Source: Gremmenia infestans
Taxonomy: Eukaryota > Ascomycota > Leotiomycetes > Helotiales > Hamatocanthoscyphaceae
Assembly: GCA_032629725.1 (NCBI GenBank)
Contig: JAFEVB010000037.1
Span: 434,001-498,000, forward strand
Reading direction: 5' to 3'
Length of the DNA: 64,000 nucleotides
Position 1 is the first letter of the stretch, and every line of letters starts with the position of its first letter. The notes beneath the pieces were generated by a model. It was not told the DNA's origin. It saw only the letters and a program-made list of their open reading frames with translations, and searched no databases. Positions 1-11,261 of this stretch are shown here, one piece after another. The position numbers were made by a program, and so were the translations under genes.

Positions 1-587
1 GGTTAAGTCCAGTAACCAATTGGCGGTTAAGCGGTGGCGGATCCAAAGGAGATTGATTGATTGAGCAGGGCAGCGCAGGGTAGGGACAGGGTAGGGACAG
101 GTATAAGGCCGCCCAGCAGTCTAGGGATGTAAATCTATCAGACTGTTGATAGATTGCGAGGAATATTAGGACTAATACGTCTACGGTTACGCTGGATGGG
201 CAACCTGGTAGTGGGTATCGACTCCGTATCTAAATTTACCTAGGAGTAGTAGTAGTAGTAGTAAATTTAGGTTTGCAGAGGGAAAGCAAATAATAGAATT
301 ATTATCCAGATCACAGTATGTACGGAGGTTAGACATGTACAGTAGACACGTACAGTACTGTACATACAGTAGTAGATTCATGGTTATCTATCCAGAATGC
401 AAGAGCAAGGCAAGGGTCCCAGCCCCGGTTTTCATCGTCAGGGGTGATAAGAGAGTTGGGGCAGATGCAGAGTCAGGCGTACAACAAGATCGCTCGGCGT
501 TGGCCACAGTTACATTACATTGCCCCCTCCCTCAATACTGGCTCGGCCGTGGAAGAAAAGATGCTGTGCTGCGTTGTTCAAGACTTC

Positions 588-632
588 CTACCTTACCTAC
601 ATACCTACCTACCTACCTACCTACCTTACCTT
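588..632. repeat. CTAC tetranucleotide microsatellite
   Basis: Imperfect tandem CTAC/CTAT units with interspersed CTTAC, visible directly. It is a simple repeat in non-coding DNA. Confidence 0.85.
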
Positions 633-849
633 ACTTGAGGTACCTATGTACAGTACCTGTATGCAAGACCATGGCCCCCAAGGTTGTCTGCTTTTCCTAC
701 TCCTGCATGCATCATCACCCGTCTACGCCGTCTCCGGTATGAACTCGAATTTATCCTTTTACAGCAAGCAGTAGGTACTGAGTACGGAGAGTGGAAACAT
801 TGTTCTGCCGTACATGCATGTACCGGTACCTCCATTATTCCGTATGAGG

Positions 850-936
850 CTTTCACTTCTCCCTTCCTTTCCTTTACTTTCCTTCCCTTCCCTCCGTCCC
901 CTTTCCTTTTCTTTTCTTTTCTTCCCCTTCCTCTCT
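850..936. repeat. Polypyrimidine tract
   Basis: Almost uninterrupted C/T sequence (TTCC, TTTC and CTTTT units). It generates spurious Ser/Leu/Pro-rich open frames and Lys/Arg/Glu-rich ones on the opposite strand. It might be a CT-rich promoter element, but no gene start lies close by. Confidence 0.75.
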
Positions 937-2477
937 TGCACCTGCTCAGCCACTTCAAGGTGCGGGGCAGATGCCCAATGCTCTTCCGTACCTTACGAGA
1001 CAAAGATAGAAACGACACCGTCATCGATGCTCTGATTTATTATTGACAGGTGACCAAAGCTCAATACGGGGTAAGAGTAAATATGCTTCCTATACCGGAC
1101 TAAGCGTGAAGTATTCGTCTACTTCCGGTGGCCCCTGCCGAATAGTTTTATGAGAGTACGAATCTGCGAGATTTATCCAGGGTCCTTGCAGGGGGAGCCA
1201 GAGACAGATCTCCCTGTCCGGCAACTAATGTACAAATCGGGAGGCAGAAGACCAGGTGTTTTGCATGTCACATTTTCCGAGTCCCCTGAATTTCCTGAAA
1301 AGGCTGAAGGGGAAGATCACCTCAGCTGAGCCACGTGCACTAAAAACTTGACCAATCCAATCTGGTTGGAAGCTGGAACAGACGTGTTCTGAACGTTTGG
1401 AATTAAAGAGTCCAAACCAAACTCCTGGGTCTTTTAGGTCTTGAAGAAAAACAGAGCATTTGGAACATTTTCCCCATCCCTCCTTTGATTTTTGTCCGTC
1501 TGGAGGTGCAGTGCAGTGTCCGAAGCCCCTCTATCGCGACCAATGCAAGTGATGGGAAGAGGCCACTCGGGAGCACCGACCGTGCCTGTAATGCTCTACT
1601 TCCGCTTTAGCGTAGGAGCAGAGATCCATGATCCAGGAACTCACATAAGCCTCTAACTAGTAACAGTAAGGCTTGATATTTTGACTTGTTTGAGATCTTG
1701 AACTACACGCTGACACTCGAATCTCATTGGTAAAGAATGGGAAGGTCCGCAAAAGAGTCCCTCAGTTCGTCAGCCTCTTCCACACCAAAGCGTATGGAAA
1801 GCAGTGAAGAGTGGAGACGCCGACACCGAGGGGTTGAGAACTTCTAAGTTCTACCACACCCTCTCGTGGTCAAGACAGCAACACAAGCTTTCATTGAAAG
1901 ACAAGATCGTTACCTGTGAACCGGTAAATGTAACTCTCGCCTCAGTGATACAGGTGATACAGTATATCCCACTTTGTCCCCATCTTGCCTGTAAACTTGC
2001 TCCGACTACGGAACACTTATTGAACCAAATAATCATTGCCTGCCTTCTTGGGAACAATAGATAGCACTATAAATATAATTCAATAATGCGGTATATTAGA
2101 TAGACAGCCTTAAAGCTGAGAAAGCACTGTTTTATTCAAAAGTATTCTGGCTAAAGCTCTCACTTTCAACCTGTCTGTGAGAGAGAAATGAGTAACTTTT
2201 GTCGTTTGGAAGCGTATAGACTTGCAAGAAAATGTAATGACATCAGCAATTGTTCCAAAGATATTCAGATGGCCTTCAAACTAGAGTTGTAACTTTTGGT
2301 GCAAGGCAAGGTTTCGTTCTCTTACTGTATATCGCTTCTGATATCTTAGGGTAATTCTTTTATCGAGCCGAGATATTTCGCTTCGATCAACGACAACGAC
2401 AACCCAACCTCGTGATGATACACGGCCACCCCTCATAACATCAAACACCACAACCTCGTAAGTGCGGGTGTGAAGAA

Positions 2478-4320
2478 ATGATGAAGAGCTCCTTAGCAAG
2501 GAAATTTCCCTTCCTATCAGCAAGGACGACAGCGAGACCTGTAATCCACAATCATAATGTTTCACAGTCTCACATAAGAGGAGGTTTTTTCACGAGCATC
2601 AGATCTACGCATGACACTCCAAAGCTTCTGCCGGAGGAGACTTCAAAGCTTCTGCCGGAGGGTCTAGAGGTCGGCTTTCCTCGGCAAATGACAATATTCG
2701 CAAGCAAACGCAGCGCGGGAGTAAGTCGTTGTCCTCCCTGATGCAAGAGGTACAAGCCTTGCTAACTACTGGCAAGGCTCGAACTGCTGTCATAAAGGGT
2801 TTAAAATGGAAATTTCGCGCTTCAAAAGCCTCCTCGGTGCATCAGAAAGAACCTCAAGGATTGGTAATTCTGGCAACGCCCAAATTCGCAAAATGGCTCG
2901 AAGATGATGAGATTTTCATTCCCAGGGTCTTGGAAACTATTAGCAGACTCCCAGATTCGTCGATCCCAAATTTGAGCTTAACAAATCCTCTTGAGATCGA
3001 TGTTATCTGTGCGTGTGTCGATGGTCTACCCCCTATAACGGAAAAGGCCATGCAGAATTGGCGTGTGGCCCAGGAGGGCTTCTCGTTTCTGCATGGAAGC
3101 GTGGCCGATATTCTTCCCAACCTTTGGGATGAAGAGACTCCGACTGTCAGCAGCCAAGAGACACCGTCAAGCATCACCTTCTCCGGACAGAACTCATCGG
3201 GATACAATGTCACCTTGCCCTTAGCAAACACACTTTTCCAAACCGGAAAGTTGTCTTTCCTGCGAGCTTCGAGATGGGGCAGGTCGCTGGATCCCCCTTT
3301 CGTTAAACTCAAAGCTATCAACAAGAGCCATCAGATTATCAATGTTTTTGATGGCATGGAATCCAATGAACTCTTGACTTACATACCGGCAATTCCACTT
3401 ACTCCGGCTCGGCCGATTGTGAACGGCATGGGCAACATTGTTCGAAGAATTGACTTTGGCGCGGAAGGCTCAGGTCCTGCATCTCGCGAATTGGAAGCGT
3501 GCGTGGATCAGTACCGGGACGACATGAGCAAGATTTCCGAGTCTACGGATCCAACGCCATTTGCTGTATGGGCTCTCGTGGTTCCAGAAACAGTCTTACA
3601 AAGTAACAGATCTTCGTTAGATAAATTAGACTTGACAATTCACGAAGCCCATGTTAGGGCCTCTAGTGACACGCGCCACGGCTATATTGGCCATTGGATT
3701 AATCAAGGGGCCACGCTGTGTCGTGTTTGTACGTATATTCTTTCCTTCGGCGCTCTTTACCTAATACATTTCCCCCCAAATTCATCTTAAACGGCAGCCA
3801 TCATGCCTCCAAACACTAACAATAGGCAGTGAGTGGTGGAGGTGGTTGGGGTGCCAAGCAAGGTCTATTGTCGTTAGATCCCCAGAGAACGTACAACAAA
3901 AACGAAGAACCTGAGTTAGATTTCCTCAATGGGTCCCTTGAGGAGCAGCAGATTTCTGCACTTGGTAATCTAGCCCAACCCGGTGCTTATATACAATTTT
4001 TCGTCGGCAGCATAGGAGGACTCAATGCGAATCCAACAAGGCGAATGAATAAATACAAACGATCCGTGGTCATTGGCACCACACCCAGCACCATTGACGA
4101 CATGCCAGCTACGACAGTTGACATGGGTACCAATCGTGTCGAAATACGGAATTCTTATTTTGGATGTGTCTCTCAATCAGGGATCTATCTCAGCAAGAAG
4201 GATCCTGGGTCCAATCCTAATAGCTCCGAGAGCCCCCCAATTAGCACGAAAATCGATCTACCCCGGTCTCATGTACACGCCTGCATGAAGTCTGTGGTTA
4301 TTTCCGAAAAAGACACTTAG
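2478..4320 (+). CDS. Conserved hypothetical protein, probably mitochondrial
   Basis: Three exons, 2478-2720, 2777-3728 and 3830-4320, give 561 residues. Intron 1 (56 nt) has GTAAGT, GCTAAC and CAAG; intron 2 (101 nt) has GTACGT, ACTAAC and GGCAG. The frame stays open only with both removed. The first 30 residues are basic and hydroxylated with no acids (MMKSSLARKFPFLSARTTAR), as in a mitochondrial presequence. No transmembrane segment is evident. The second splice creates a glycine-rich motif, SGGGGWGAKQGLLSLDP, near residue 400, which looks like a conserved functional loop. Exon 1 contains a direct duplication of about 21 nt encoding KLLPE twice. I believe similar proteins occur in other ascomycetes but cannot name a family or a function. 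Gene model is well supported; the role is unknown. Confidence 0.75.
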
Positions 4321-4918
4321 GAGGGATGGCAGCCAGATGTGTCTGTTGTCGTTGGAAAGGGTTGGAGAAGACGAGGAACAGCTTCATGATAGTTCTGTGG
4401 TTGCCTTGCTATCAGTAGATAGATGCTGAGATTCGAAGGTGGCTATGTTGGCATCTGCAATGGAGGATTGCGAACCGTAGTGTGTAAAAGGTGTACTAGT
4501 AGTCGATGGGGTTTGTAGTAAATTGGCCGAGGTGTAATTATAATGAAGCAATTAGTAGTTGAGGACCAGTAGAACATTATAAATCGTATGTTTACAACAA
4601 AGAATACAAATATAAAGATGACTTCGAGCCTCATACACTGGACCCACTTAGTGCTTTGGCTACCTTAGTTGACTTACTATATGAGCTTTCCTAGATTTAT
4701 TCATACTATTGGCTGGAGGGAAACTGTAATTAGGGGGATGGGGGTTATCACGTGGTTCAATATTTACTCTACACGGTTTGACGCTTACTTCCGTAGCGAA
4801 CCTCATTGACGAAAACACTCCAAACAACATCCCCGCCCTTTCGACCTTCCAAACGCTCTCCAGCATTATCAAGACGACATATATTCCTAGAACCTTAAAC
4901 GCATTTCGATCTTTCAAG

Positions 4919-6369
4919 ATGGATGTGGATCGCGCCCTTGACGAAATAGTGTCTGAACGCCATGTAAGTTGCCGTAGCGCTTCATTGTTCAGCCTTGCAG
5001 CTGGCCTCGAGAAGAACGCGCAGCTAACGACTCTCGCAGAGAGGTGGACGACCTCGAGGACGCCGTGGTGGCCGCAGAAATGATCGCAATGACTATCCTC
5101 GTGACGGCATAAGAAAGGTATTTTACAAGACACAATCCCAATCCTCTGTAATCTGCACTAACATATGCCCTGGCAGGTTCATACACCTTCTCCTCCTCCT
5201 CCCTCGTACCCAATTGCTCTCCGAAACTTCCTCAGACCTCATCGCAGCCAGACACCGCACTCGATTCTGTGAAGGGAAGTACATACATTGAAACATATCA
5301 GCTAACCTGGGCCTCTCTTCGTTTTTGCACAGTCGACTCGAGAAAACAATAGAAACATAGACTCGTAAGTCCTTCATCTGCCATATGCGGAGTACATACT
5401 GATATCTGCAGTGAGTGGGTTCACGATAAGTTTGATGACAATTGTAGGCAAAGCCTTTTTGCTCTCTGGCAACTTCCGCTCACAAATATTCAGCCAGTCA
5501 ACGACCCATGCGAAATGATAGACGTTACTCTCCGGAGCGATCCTAGTACGAACACTATACTACTGTCCAATTCATAAGTTGACTTTTCTAGCGACGCTCC
5601 CAGTGCCAAGCTCCGTGTCGATAATCTACACTACGAGTTGACGGAGGAGGATTTGGATGTGATCACATCCAGGCACTTTTCAATGTGGCAGACGCTTATA
5701 CGAAACAGGATCTATTCAATCGAATTGGCCCAGTCATCAAGCTCGAGCTTCTTTACGACCGCTCCGGCCGCTCAGATGGCGTCGCCTTCATTACCTACGA
5801 ATCCCATTACGACGCCAAGAAGGCGATTCGAGAGTTTGATGGCGCAAATGCAAAGGGTATGACCGTCTTAAAAGCATATATTATCATCCTAATACCTTCC
5901 AGGACAACCAATACGCCTAACGGCCGTCCCAACAGGTCCCACAGGAGGAGGCCGCCGTAATCCCTTCGATTCCGTCGTTGCGCCAGGCCGTCCATTGGAA
6001 GACCGCATCTCAATCCCCAAAGGCCGCAACCGTTCCGATTCGCCAATCCGCCATTCAGACGTCAGGGGCCCACCACCCACTAATGTCGACCGCTACGTAC
6101 CAGGCCAAGGCAGCCGCTCACGCAGTCCTGCACCCCGCCGAAGAGATGGCCGACGTCCTGGTGCGCGACGAGAGCGTGTGGAGAGACGAGGAGGCCGTGG
6201 TGGTCGGGGAGGAGAGAATCTCGCCAGGGATGGTAGACCAAAGAAGACGCAAGAGGAGCTTGATGCTGAGATGGAGGATTATTGGGGTGGAAAAGAGAAC
6301 GGGGCTAGTGCAGATGCTCCTGTTGAACCTACCGCGCCTACTGTAGACGATGTTGAGATGGTTGAGTAA
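4919..6369 (+). CDS. ALYREF/Yra1-type mRNA export adaptor (RRM protein)
   Basis: Eight exons: 4919-4963, 5040-5117, 5333-5364, 5412-5443, 5494-5545, 5592-5658, 5709-5856 and 5903-6369, giving 306 residues. The N-terminus MDVDRALDEIVSERH is a REF-N-like box, followed by an RGG-type basic stretch, then one RRM at about residues 84-158 (LRVDNLHYELTEEDLDDLF at its start, GVAFITYE as RNP1). An Arg/Gly/Ser-rich tail follows and the C-terminus KKTQEELDAEMEDYW resembles the REF-C helix that binds the Sub2/UAP56 helicase. Members of this family couple splicing and TREX to nuclear mRNA export. Most introns are 46-76 nt, but the one at 5118-5332 is 215 nt and its sequence stays open in one frame for a while, so alternative splicing is possible. 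The exon chain is reconstructed from frame and remembered fungal relatives. Confidence 0.85.
5118..5332 (+). other. Unusually long intron in the ALYREF-type gene
   Basis: Donor AAAG|GTATTT and acceptor GCACAG flank 215 nt, with GCTAACC as branch site near 5311. All other introns of the gene are 76 nt or shorter. An internal GGCAG acceptor at 5172-5176 and internal GTGAAG and GTACAT donors would allow an alternative exon, but each combination tested by eye shifts frame or meets a stop. Such an isoform would be non-productive. Confidence 0.6.
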
Positions 6370-9163
6370 GGAATGTATTGTGTTTTAAGATGGCAATTTT
6401 TCTTTTGGGAAGCATTGCACTTGTATTGACGTATTAGATGCACATGGTACGCTGCGTCGACGTATATTCTCGTAATAAGACAACCATTGTTTTGATTCCC
6501 GCCTCAACCGCGTCCAAACATATTTCCCATCCAGTCATATAGGCAAGGCATTACATAGTAACCTTTCAACCAGAACCCTCTCTCTCCTTGCCTTACCATT
6601 CAACCCACAGCCCTCCGCAGCATCATGCATCTCGTTACGCACGCCCGGGTAGTTGCTAGCGCACAAGGCCGCAAAGAGGGCAGGCTGATATGCATATTGA
6701 TACCATGATCCAGCGCGCTCGGTACTGCTACCTGGTCTACACGCTGTCGACTAGCCGCTTGCAAAATCACCTCTATACATATACATATACATACATACCT
6801 ACCTACATACCTCGCGAGATAAACAAAGCAAAGCAAACTAACTAACTAATCTTCCGAATGCATTTCAAACAACAGCCTTTCGATTCCACACCATACACAT
6901 CCTAGCATCAAACGCACCGCACCGCACCGCACCGCACCGCACCGCATCGTACACCGAAACGTAACATTCGTCCTTGCTTCCTCGAGAGCCGGGAGCTGGT
7001 ATACCTATCTTGATGCCTGATGTCTGTAACGCAGCAGTGGATGCGGATCCTGTCTGGCAGGTAGGCGGAACCAGAGCAGCTGTTCTAAATCCAGGTGCTG
7101 TTTCGGGGAGGATGGCGAGGATGCTGATGCTGATGCCGGATTTAGAGGGGGGGTGGATGAGGATGAGGGGGAATGCTATGGGGTAGGGAATTGCTGGGGA
7201 GTGTCCGAACTGGGGCGGTAGATGAGGCTGAAGGACCCCCACCAGGTACTACCTTAGTGCAAAACTGCCTCTAGGTACCGATATATCCTCATCCCAAGTA
7301 AATGCAGCTACGGCACCACCCCTAGGAACCAGTCTATCCTCCTGCACGATAGATTTCAGTGCTATGCTATACCATGACCCCGCCCCTTTCTCCCTTTCGG
7401 CCATCTGCCCCATGTCTGCCGTCTGCCATTATCATGGACCCTCTGCACGATCTCACGGAACGCTCTCTACGCCAAATCCGGCGACAAGACTCTAACTAGC
7501 ACATATATACGCGTGCTCTGCTTCTGCTTCTGCTTGACCGCAGAAATGGCGGCTTCTAACCTTTCAAGGCGTTGAAATTCTCTCCTAGCAGGCAGGCCCT
7601 TGCTTTCTAGCTCTTGCTTAGTTAGCGTCGTGCTGGATTCTTTCCATGTCTATCTAAGGTAGGTAATGCTTAGGATGTTTAGCGTCTCGTCGTTGGTTGG
7701 TTTTTGGTGGGTTGCGTAGAGGGGGGGGTGGATGGGTTGACATTATGAGATATGTGATGTGATGTGATGTGTGGTCGATAATCGGGGTTGGCTTTTTGGG
7801 TTTATGATGCTATAATGCTAATGCTATAATGCTAAAGGTGATGTTGTGGGCTGGTCCATTTCTTCATATCGATGTTCCAGACAGGGGTCGCGTCGCTTGA
7901 TTAGTAGGCCTGGTGTAACCTCACCACGCGAATTTTCGTGAGTTGAATCTCTTCTATTATAGATTCTACTAGTTCTTAAACGCCTCTATCATGATCTATT
8001 AACTGTATATGGGATGTAAGACTTAAGGTACCTTACTTTAAACAAGTCTCGTATAAAAGAGTAGCTCAAAGGTGCCTAAGCATTAAGTGGTACCTAAATA
8101 GGCTTAGATATCGGATGGAGGCTAAAGCTGAGGTTACACAGCCTGGCACGTGCTTTGGCGATATGGATCGCCTCTAGCCTCAAATGGGGTAAGGGTTAAT
8201 GCTTTTCCATCCATCTGAACACGATGGCTCTTAGAAGTTCGATCGTATTGCCTACATCATATAGTAGGTACGGCACAGAGTAAAATATTAATTAGGAAGC
8301 CGATGAAACCTCTGTACCAGCTATGTATACCAATTCTTCTTTACAAGTACAAGATTACTATTGATAGTGTTTCATATTTGTCCATGTCCTCCTGCCTGCC
8401 TGACTCTTATTTTTTGCCGACCAACCGCCGCCGATATGTGCAATGCATATGCTTTCATCATTTATTTCCAACAAATGAAATTTTACCACAGATAGTGAAG
8501 AAGTCGTCAGTTATGCAACCGCCTCCCTCCCAGTACCCCAATTAGATAAGTAGAAGCGCAGTGTTCGTCCAGCTATTGAATCAAGACACATCCTGTATGT
8601 CGAGAGCAAAGACATACATGTCGCCCGAAGAAAGATATAGTTATTATGCCGCTAGATGGATTGACCAGTGCCCGTGCGAGTACGGTGGGTTGTACTTGAG
8701 TAAATATATATAGTTTTGAAAAGTGGGCTTCTTGGGATGAAATGAGTGTATGTGTGCTCCAAAAAGAGTTTGCTGTTGTGGGGCTTCAGACTGAAGTGGT
8801 TGGCAAGATAGAATTGTCTTTAGAATCCTTTCTGAGGCTTGATAGTCGGGACTGCCCCTCGCCTTTGCGGCTCCTGGTTCGTGAGCCCTCAGATGAGGGT
8901 TCGGATTGGATACAGTCTTCGCTCTCGCCGAAGAATCGCCCTGGACTATCGACCCTCATCTCCTGGTTGAGAAATCCCGAGAAGTCGAATTTAACCATGG
9001 ACCACAGGATGGCCATTAGAGGGTAGTTTGAAAGTCCCACCTGTACTGAAACGTCGTCTTGCACCTGTGCTACCACAGCGCTCTTGGCTGTGACGTTCTG
9101 TTTTTAAGGGCATCCCCGAGCATTTCGAATGTTCGTCCTCATCAAATGACTATTCGGCGTCTT
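6370..9163. other. Gene-free intergenic stretch of 2.8 kb
   Basis: No reliable gene is seen. It contains ACAT/ACCT repeats at about 6772-6812, a (GCACC)n array at 6913-6945, TGTGATG repeats near 7753-7771 and a duplicated TGCTATAATGCTAA at 7808-7833. A minus-strand frame at 6865-7242 crosses the GCACC array and was rejected. The stretch carries the 3' ends of two converging genes, so few promoters are expected here. Confidence 0.55.
6913..6945. repeat. GCACC pentanucleotide tandem repeat
   Basis: Six to seven perfect GCACC units seen directly between 6913 and 6945. Non-coding by context. Confidence 0.9.
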
Positions 9164-11261
9164 TCATACCCATTTCCCGCTCCTCCCTTGACCCGACATG
9201 TTATCAAAATGAACCAACTCTCTCGCAGGAAGTTCGTGGATAACACTCAGTGTATCCGCCGATCTTGCGGATATCGATCTTCCCGGAAACGATTGAAAGT
9301 AATCCTTCTGCCCTCCTATTTCCGGGCTCTGAAGCTCGGTGCTTACTGCATCCAACTCGCTCCCACTGAAGTAAGTTAATGACGGCGATACCATGACTGG
9401 TTGGTACTGATAATCATCCCGCTTTAGCGGCCCAGATTTAGAACTAAGGGAAAACGATGGCAGTGAAGATCGCGCCAGTGAAGATCCTGGTAGAGAAGGC
9501 TTTGGCGAATGGGCTGGCATTGATCGCAATTCTGTACGTATGTCTCTTGTGTTTCTGTATTTCTTGCGCAAAATGATAAATCCAGCAACGAGCACAGTAA
9601 GCAAGACAGCGATGCCAATTGTAATACCAGCGTAAACTCCAACACTGGGTTTTTTGTGCGTAGTCGGGGTATCTGAAGACAGTGAAATAGGCTGGATACT
9701 CGCTTTCGCATTCGCATCCCATTTTCGTTGAGATATAGAGAAGTTTGAGCGCTCGTAGTCTGCGATGAGATACCTGAAATGAATTAGCACCATATATAAA
9801 GACAACAGAGTATGCACGGACGCTTCTTGGAGAAATGCTCGCCCCAGCGTAGTTTGATTATTGTTTGCAGCTCTCTTGAGAGGAAAATATCTCGTGTCGG
9901 TCTGAACCAAAGGCCACTGCGCAACCAAGTCGAAAGCTTGATAAGGAAGTACAATATCCACCAGCACCTTAGACTTCTCGTCGGTCAAAGTGAAAGTAAT
10001 ATCTGCCGCTTCTGAAAGTAATTGTGTATGCAATGTGTCGTTGACAAGGTAAAGTCCGCTAGGAGTGTCATAAATAATCCCGAAAGCATCCTCAAACTGC
10101 TGGCAAACTTCCTCAGGGAGATAGAGATAGGGCACAGTAGAGTCAATGGATGCTGAAAACGATGTTGAACCAAGTGTCTTGTTCCCATTTTTTGAGGACA
10201 TTGTGATCTTGTTGACATTGATCGTTAGCTCAGAAGTAGAACCAAAAGCCATGGTGAGCTCATTGGGCTCAAACAGAGAGGCATCGTATCCACCAAGAGT
10301 AAGGCTCCCCAAGACCTTGTTAAATCGGTATTGATTTCCCGCGGTGTAGGCGTACGACAGAGAGGGGATGAAGTTCTGTGCTTTTAGGGTCGACAGATAG
10401 CTTGGAACTGGGCTAGTCATGTAGGGAAAGTTGGTGGCAGCAGGGTTCACACCAAGCAGTCCCAGAAAAAAGTCCTTCGTTGTGATTCCTCCAACAACTT
10501 GATCACCCAAGGCCGGCAACGAGTCGGCCAGCGAGACATTGTCATAGCCATATGCCCCATTGCCTGAATACCCAAGATTGGTGTCAATTCCCAGGGAAAA
10601 TATACCCTCAGGCGAGTTGTTGTGAATCCTGAAATTTCAAGTCAGTCTCTGGCTAAGCCAAGATCTACATCTTATTTTGATGTCACACAAGATTTTGTGA
10701 ATTGACGATCCATGAACTTTCTACTTGCTAAAGTTTTCCATTTCTCTCACTGGTCTCTTCGCGCTCATTCGAGTCGACGATAATATATTCCATCCAAAAC
10801 TGAACAATACATGTTTGGGTCGCGGACTCGGGGACTGGGGTGTACGTACCACGATGGGACATAATAGGACGACGATCCATTGATTTGGAAGAGTGCTCCA
10901 CGACTGTTGGGACAATTCGAAGGATCTGTTGTATTACACCCTTCTGGCAGCACTACTAACGGCTGATTGCTCGCAGTTGAAACCATGACCCGAACGCTTT
11001 GAGGCGGTGTCCCAACCCGAAGCAAAAAACTTGACCACGGCCCATCATTTCCATCCCTGTAAGGCACGAGGTCTGTCAGACTCGAATCCGCAAATATTGG
11101 AGCCTTGTGTTGGAGTTGGAGTTGGAGTTGGAGAGGAAGACGGGAACGTACCAATACTGGCTTGGAGGAACAACCAGAGGCGTGGCAGCGGCCTCCAAAC
11201 TCCTAGGCAGACCCAGAAGCTGCAATACCACGAAGGCCGCCAAGGCACTCCAGGAGAGCAT
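9164..11261 (-). CDS. Aspartic-protease-like membrane-anchored protein, probably inactive
   Basis: Minus-strand exons 11261-11152, 11056-10850, 10628-9822 and 9773-9164 give 577 residues. The start MLSWSALAAFVVLQLLGLP is a signal peptide. The fold is pepsin-like (A1): DGNDGPWSSF and VGTPPQ open the N-lobe, but where the family has a DTGS catalytic loop this protein reads VSTAS (Ser near residue 63). The second site reads IDST (Asp near 268), so one catalytic Asp is missing and proteolysis is unlikely. A hydrophobic segment at about residues 420-445 is a membrane anchor, followed by a Ser-rich cytoplasmic tail with acidic and Tyr/Phe-containing patches. The last intron (9821-9774, 48 nt) is in frame with a weak GTCCGT donor. 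Its removal restores the expected FLQEAYLIADYE, so retention would insert 16 residues. The intron at 10849-10629 is rather long (221 nt) and could hide a small exon. Confidence 0.82.
11110..11133. repeat. GGAGTT hexanucleotide repeat inside an intron
   Basis: Four tandem GGAGTT/TTGGAG units lie within the first intron (11057-11151) of the aspartic-protease-like gene. They also create a false Ser-Asn repeat frame. Confidence 0.8.

Larger units (their letters stand above)
1..2477. other. Gene-free, repeat-rich stretch
   Basis: No convincing gene is seen on either strand. The short open frames have no recognisable protein character and several cross simple repeats. The stretch holds an (AGT)n run near 245-262, a CTAC-type run at 588-632, a pyrimidine-rich tract near 850-936 and the self-complementary motif TACAGTACTGTAC at about 351-363. 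The last few hundred bases probably hold the promoter of the gene starting at 2478. Confidence 0.6.

Noticed and set aside
644..1046. Overlapping open frames on both strands across the pyrimidine-rich tract
   Set aside because: They arise from low-complexity C/T sequence, have biased composition and lack any family motif, start context or intron structure.
6865..7242. Minus-strand 125-codon open frame
   Set aside because: It ends in the GCACC repeat array, and its sequence has no recognisable domain or conserved pattern.
9774..9821. Reading the aspartic-like protein as continuous through this stretch
   Set aside because: The segment is open in frame, but removing it as a 48-nt intron restores the family sequence FLQEAYLIADYE; kept as intron with the caveat that its donor is weak.
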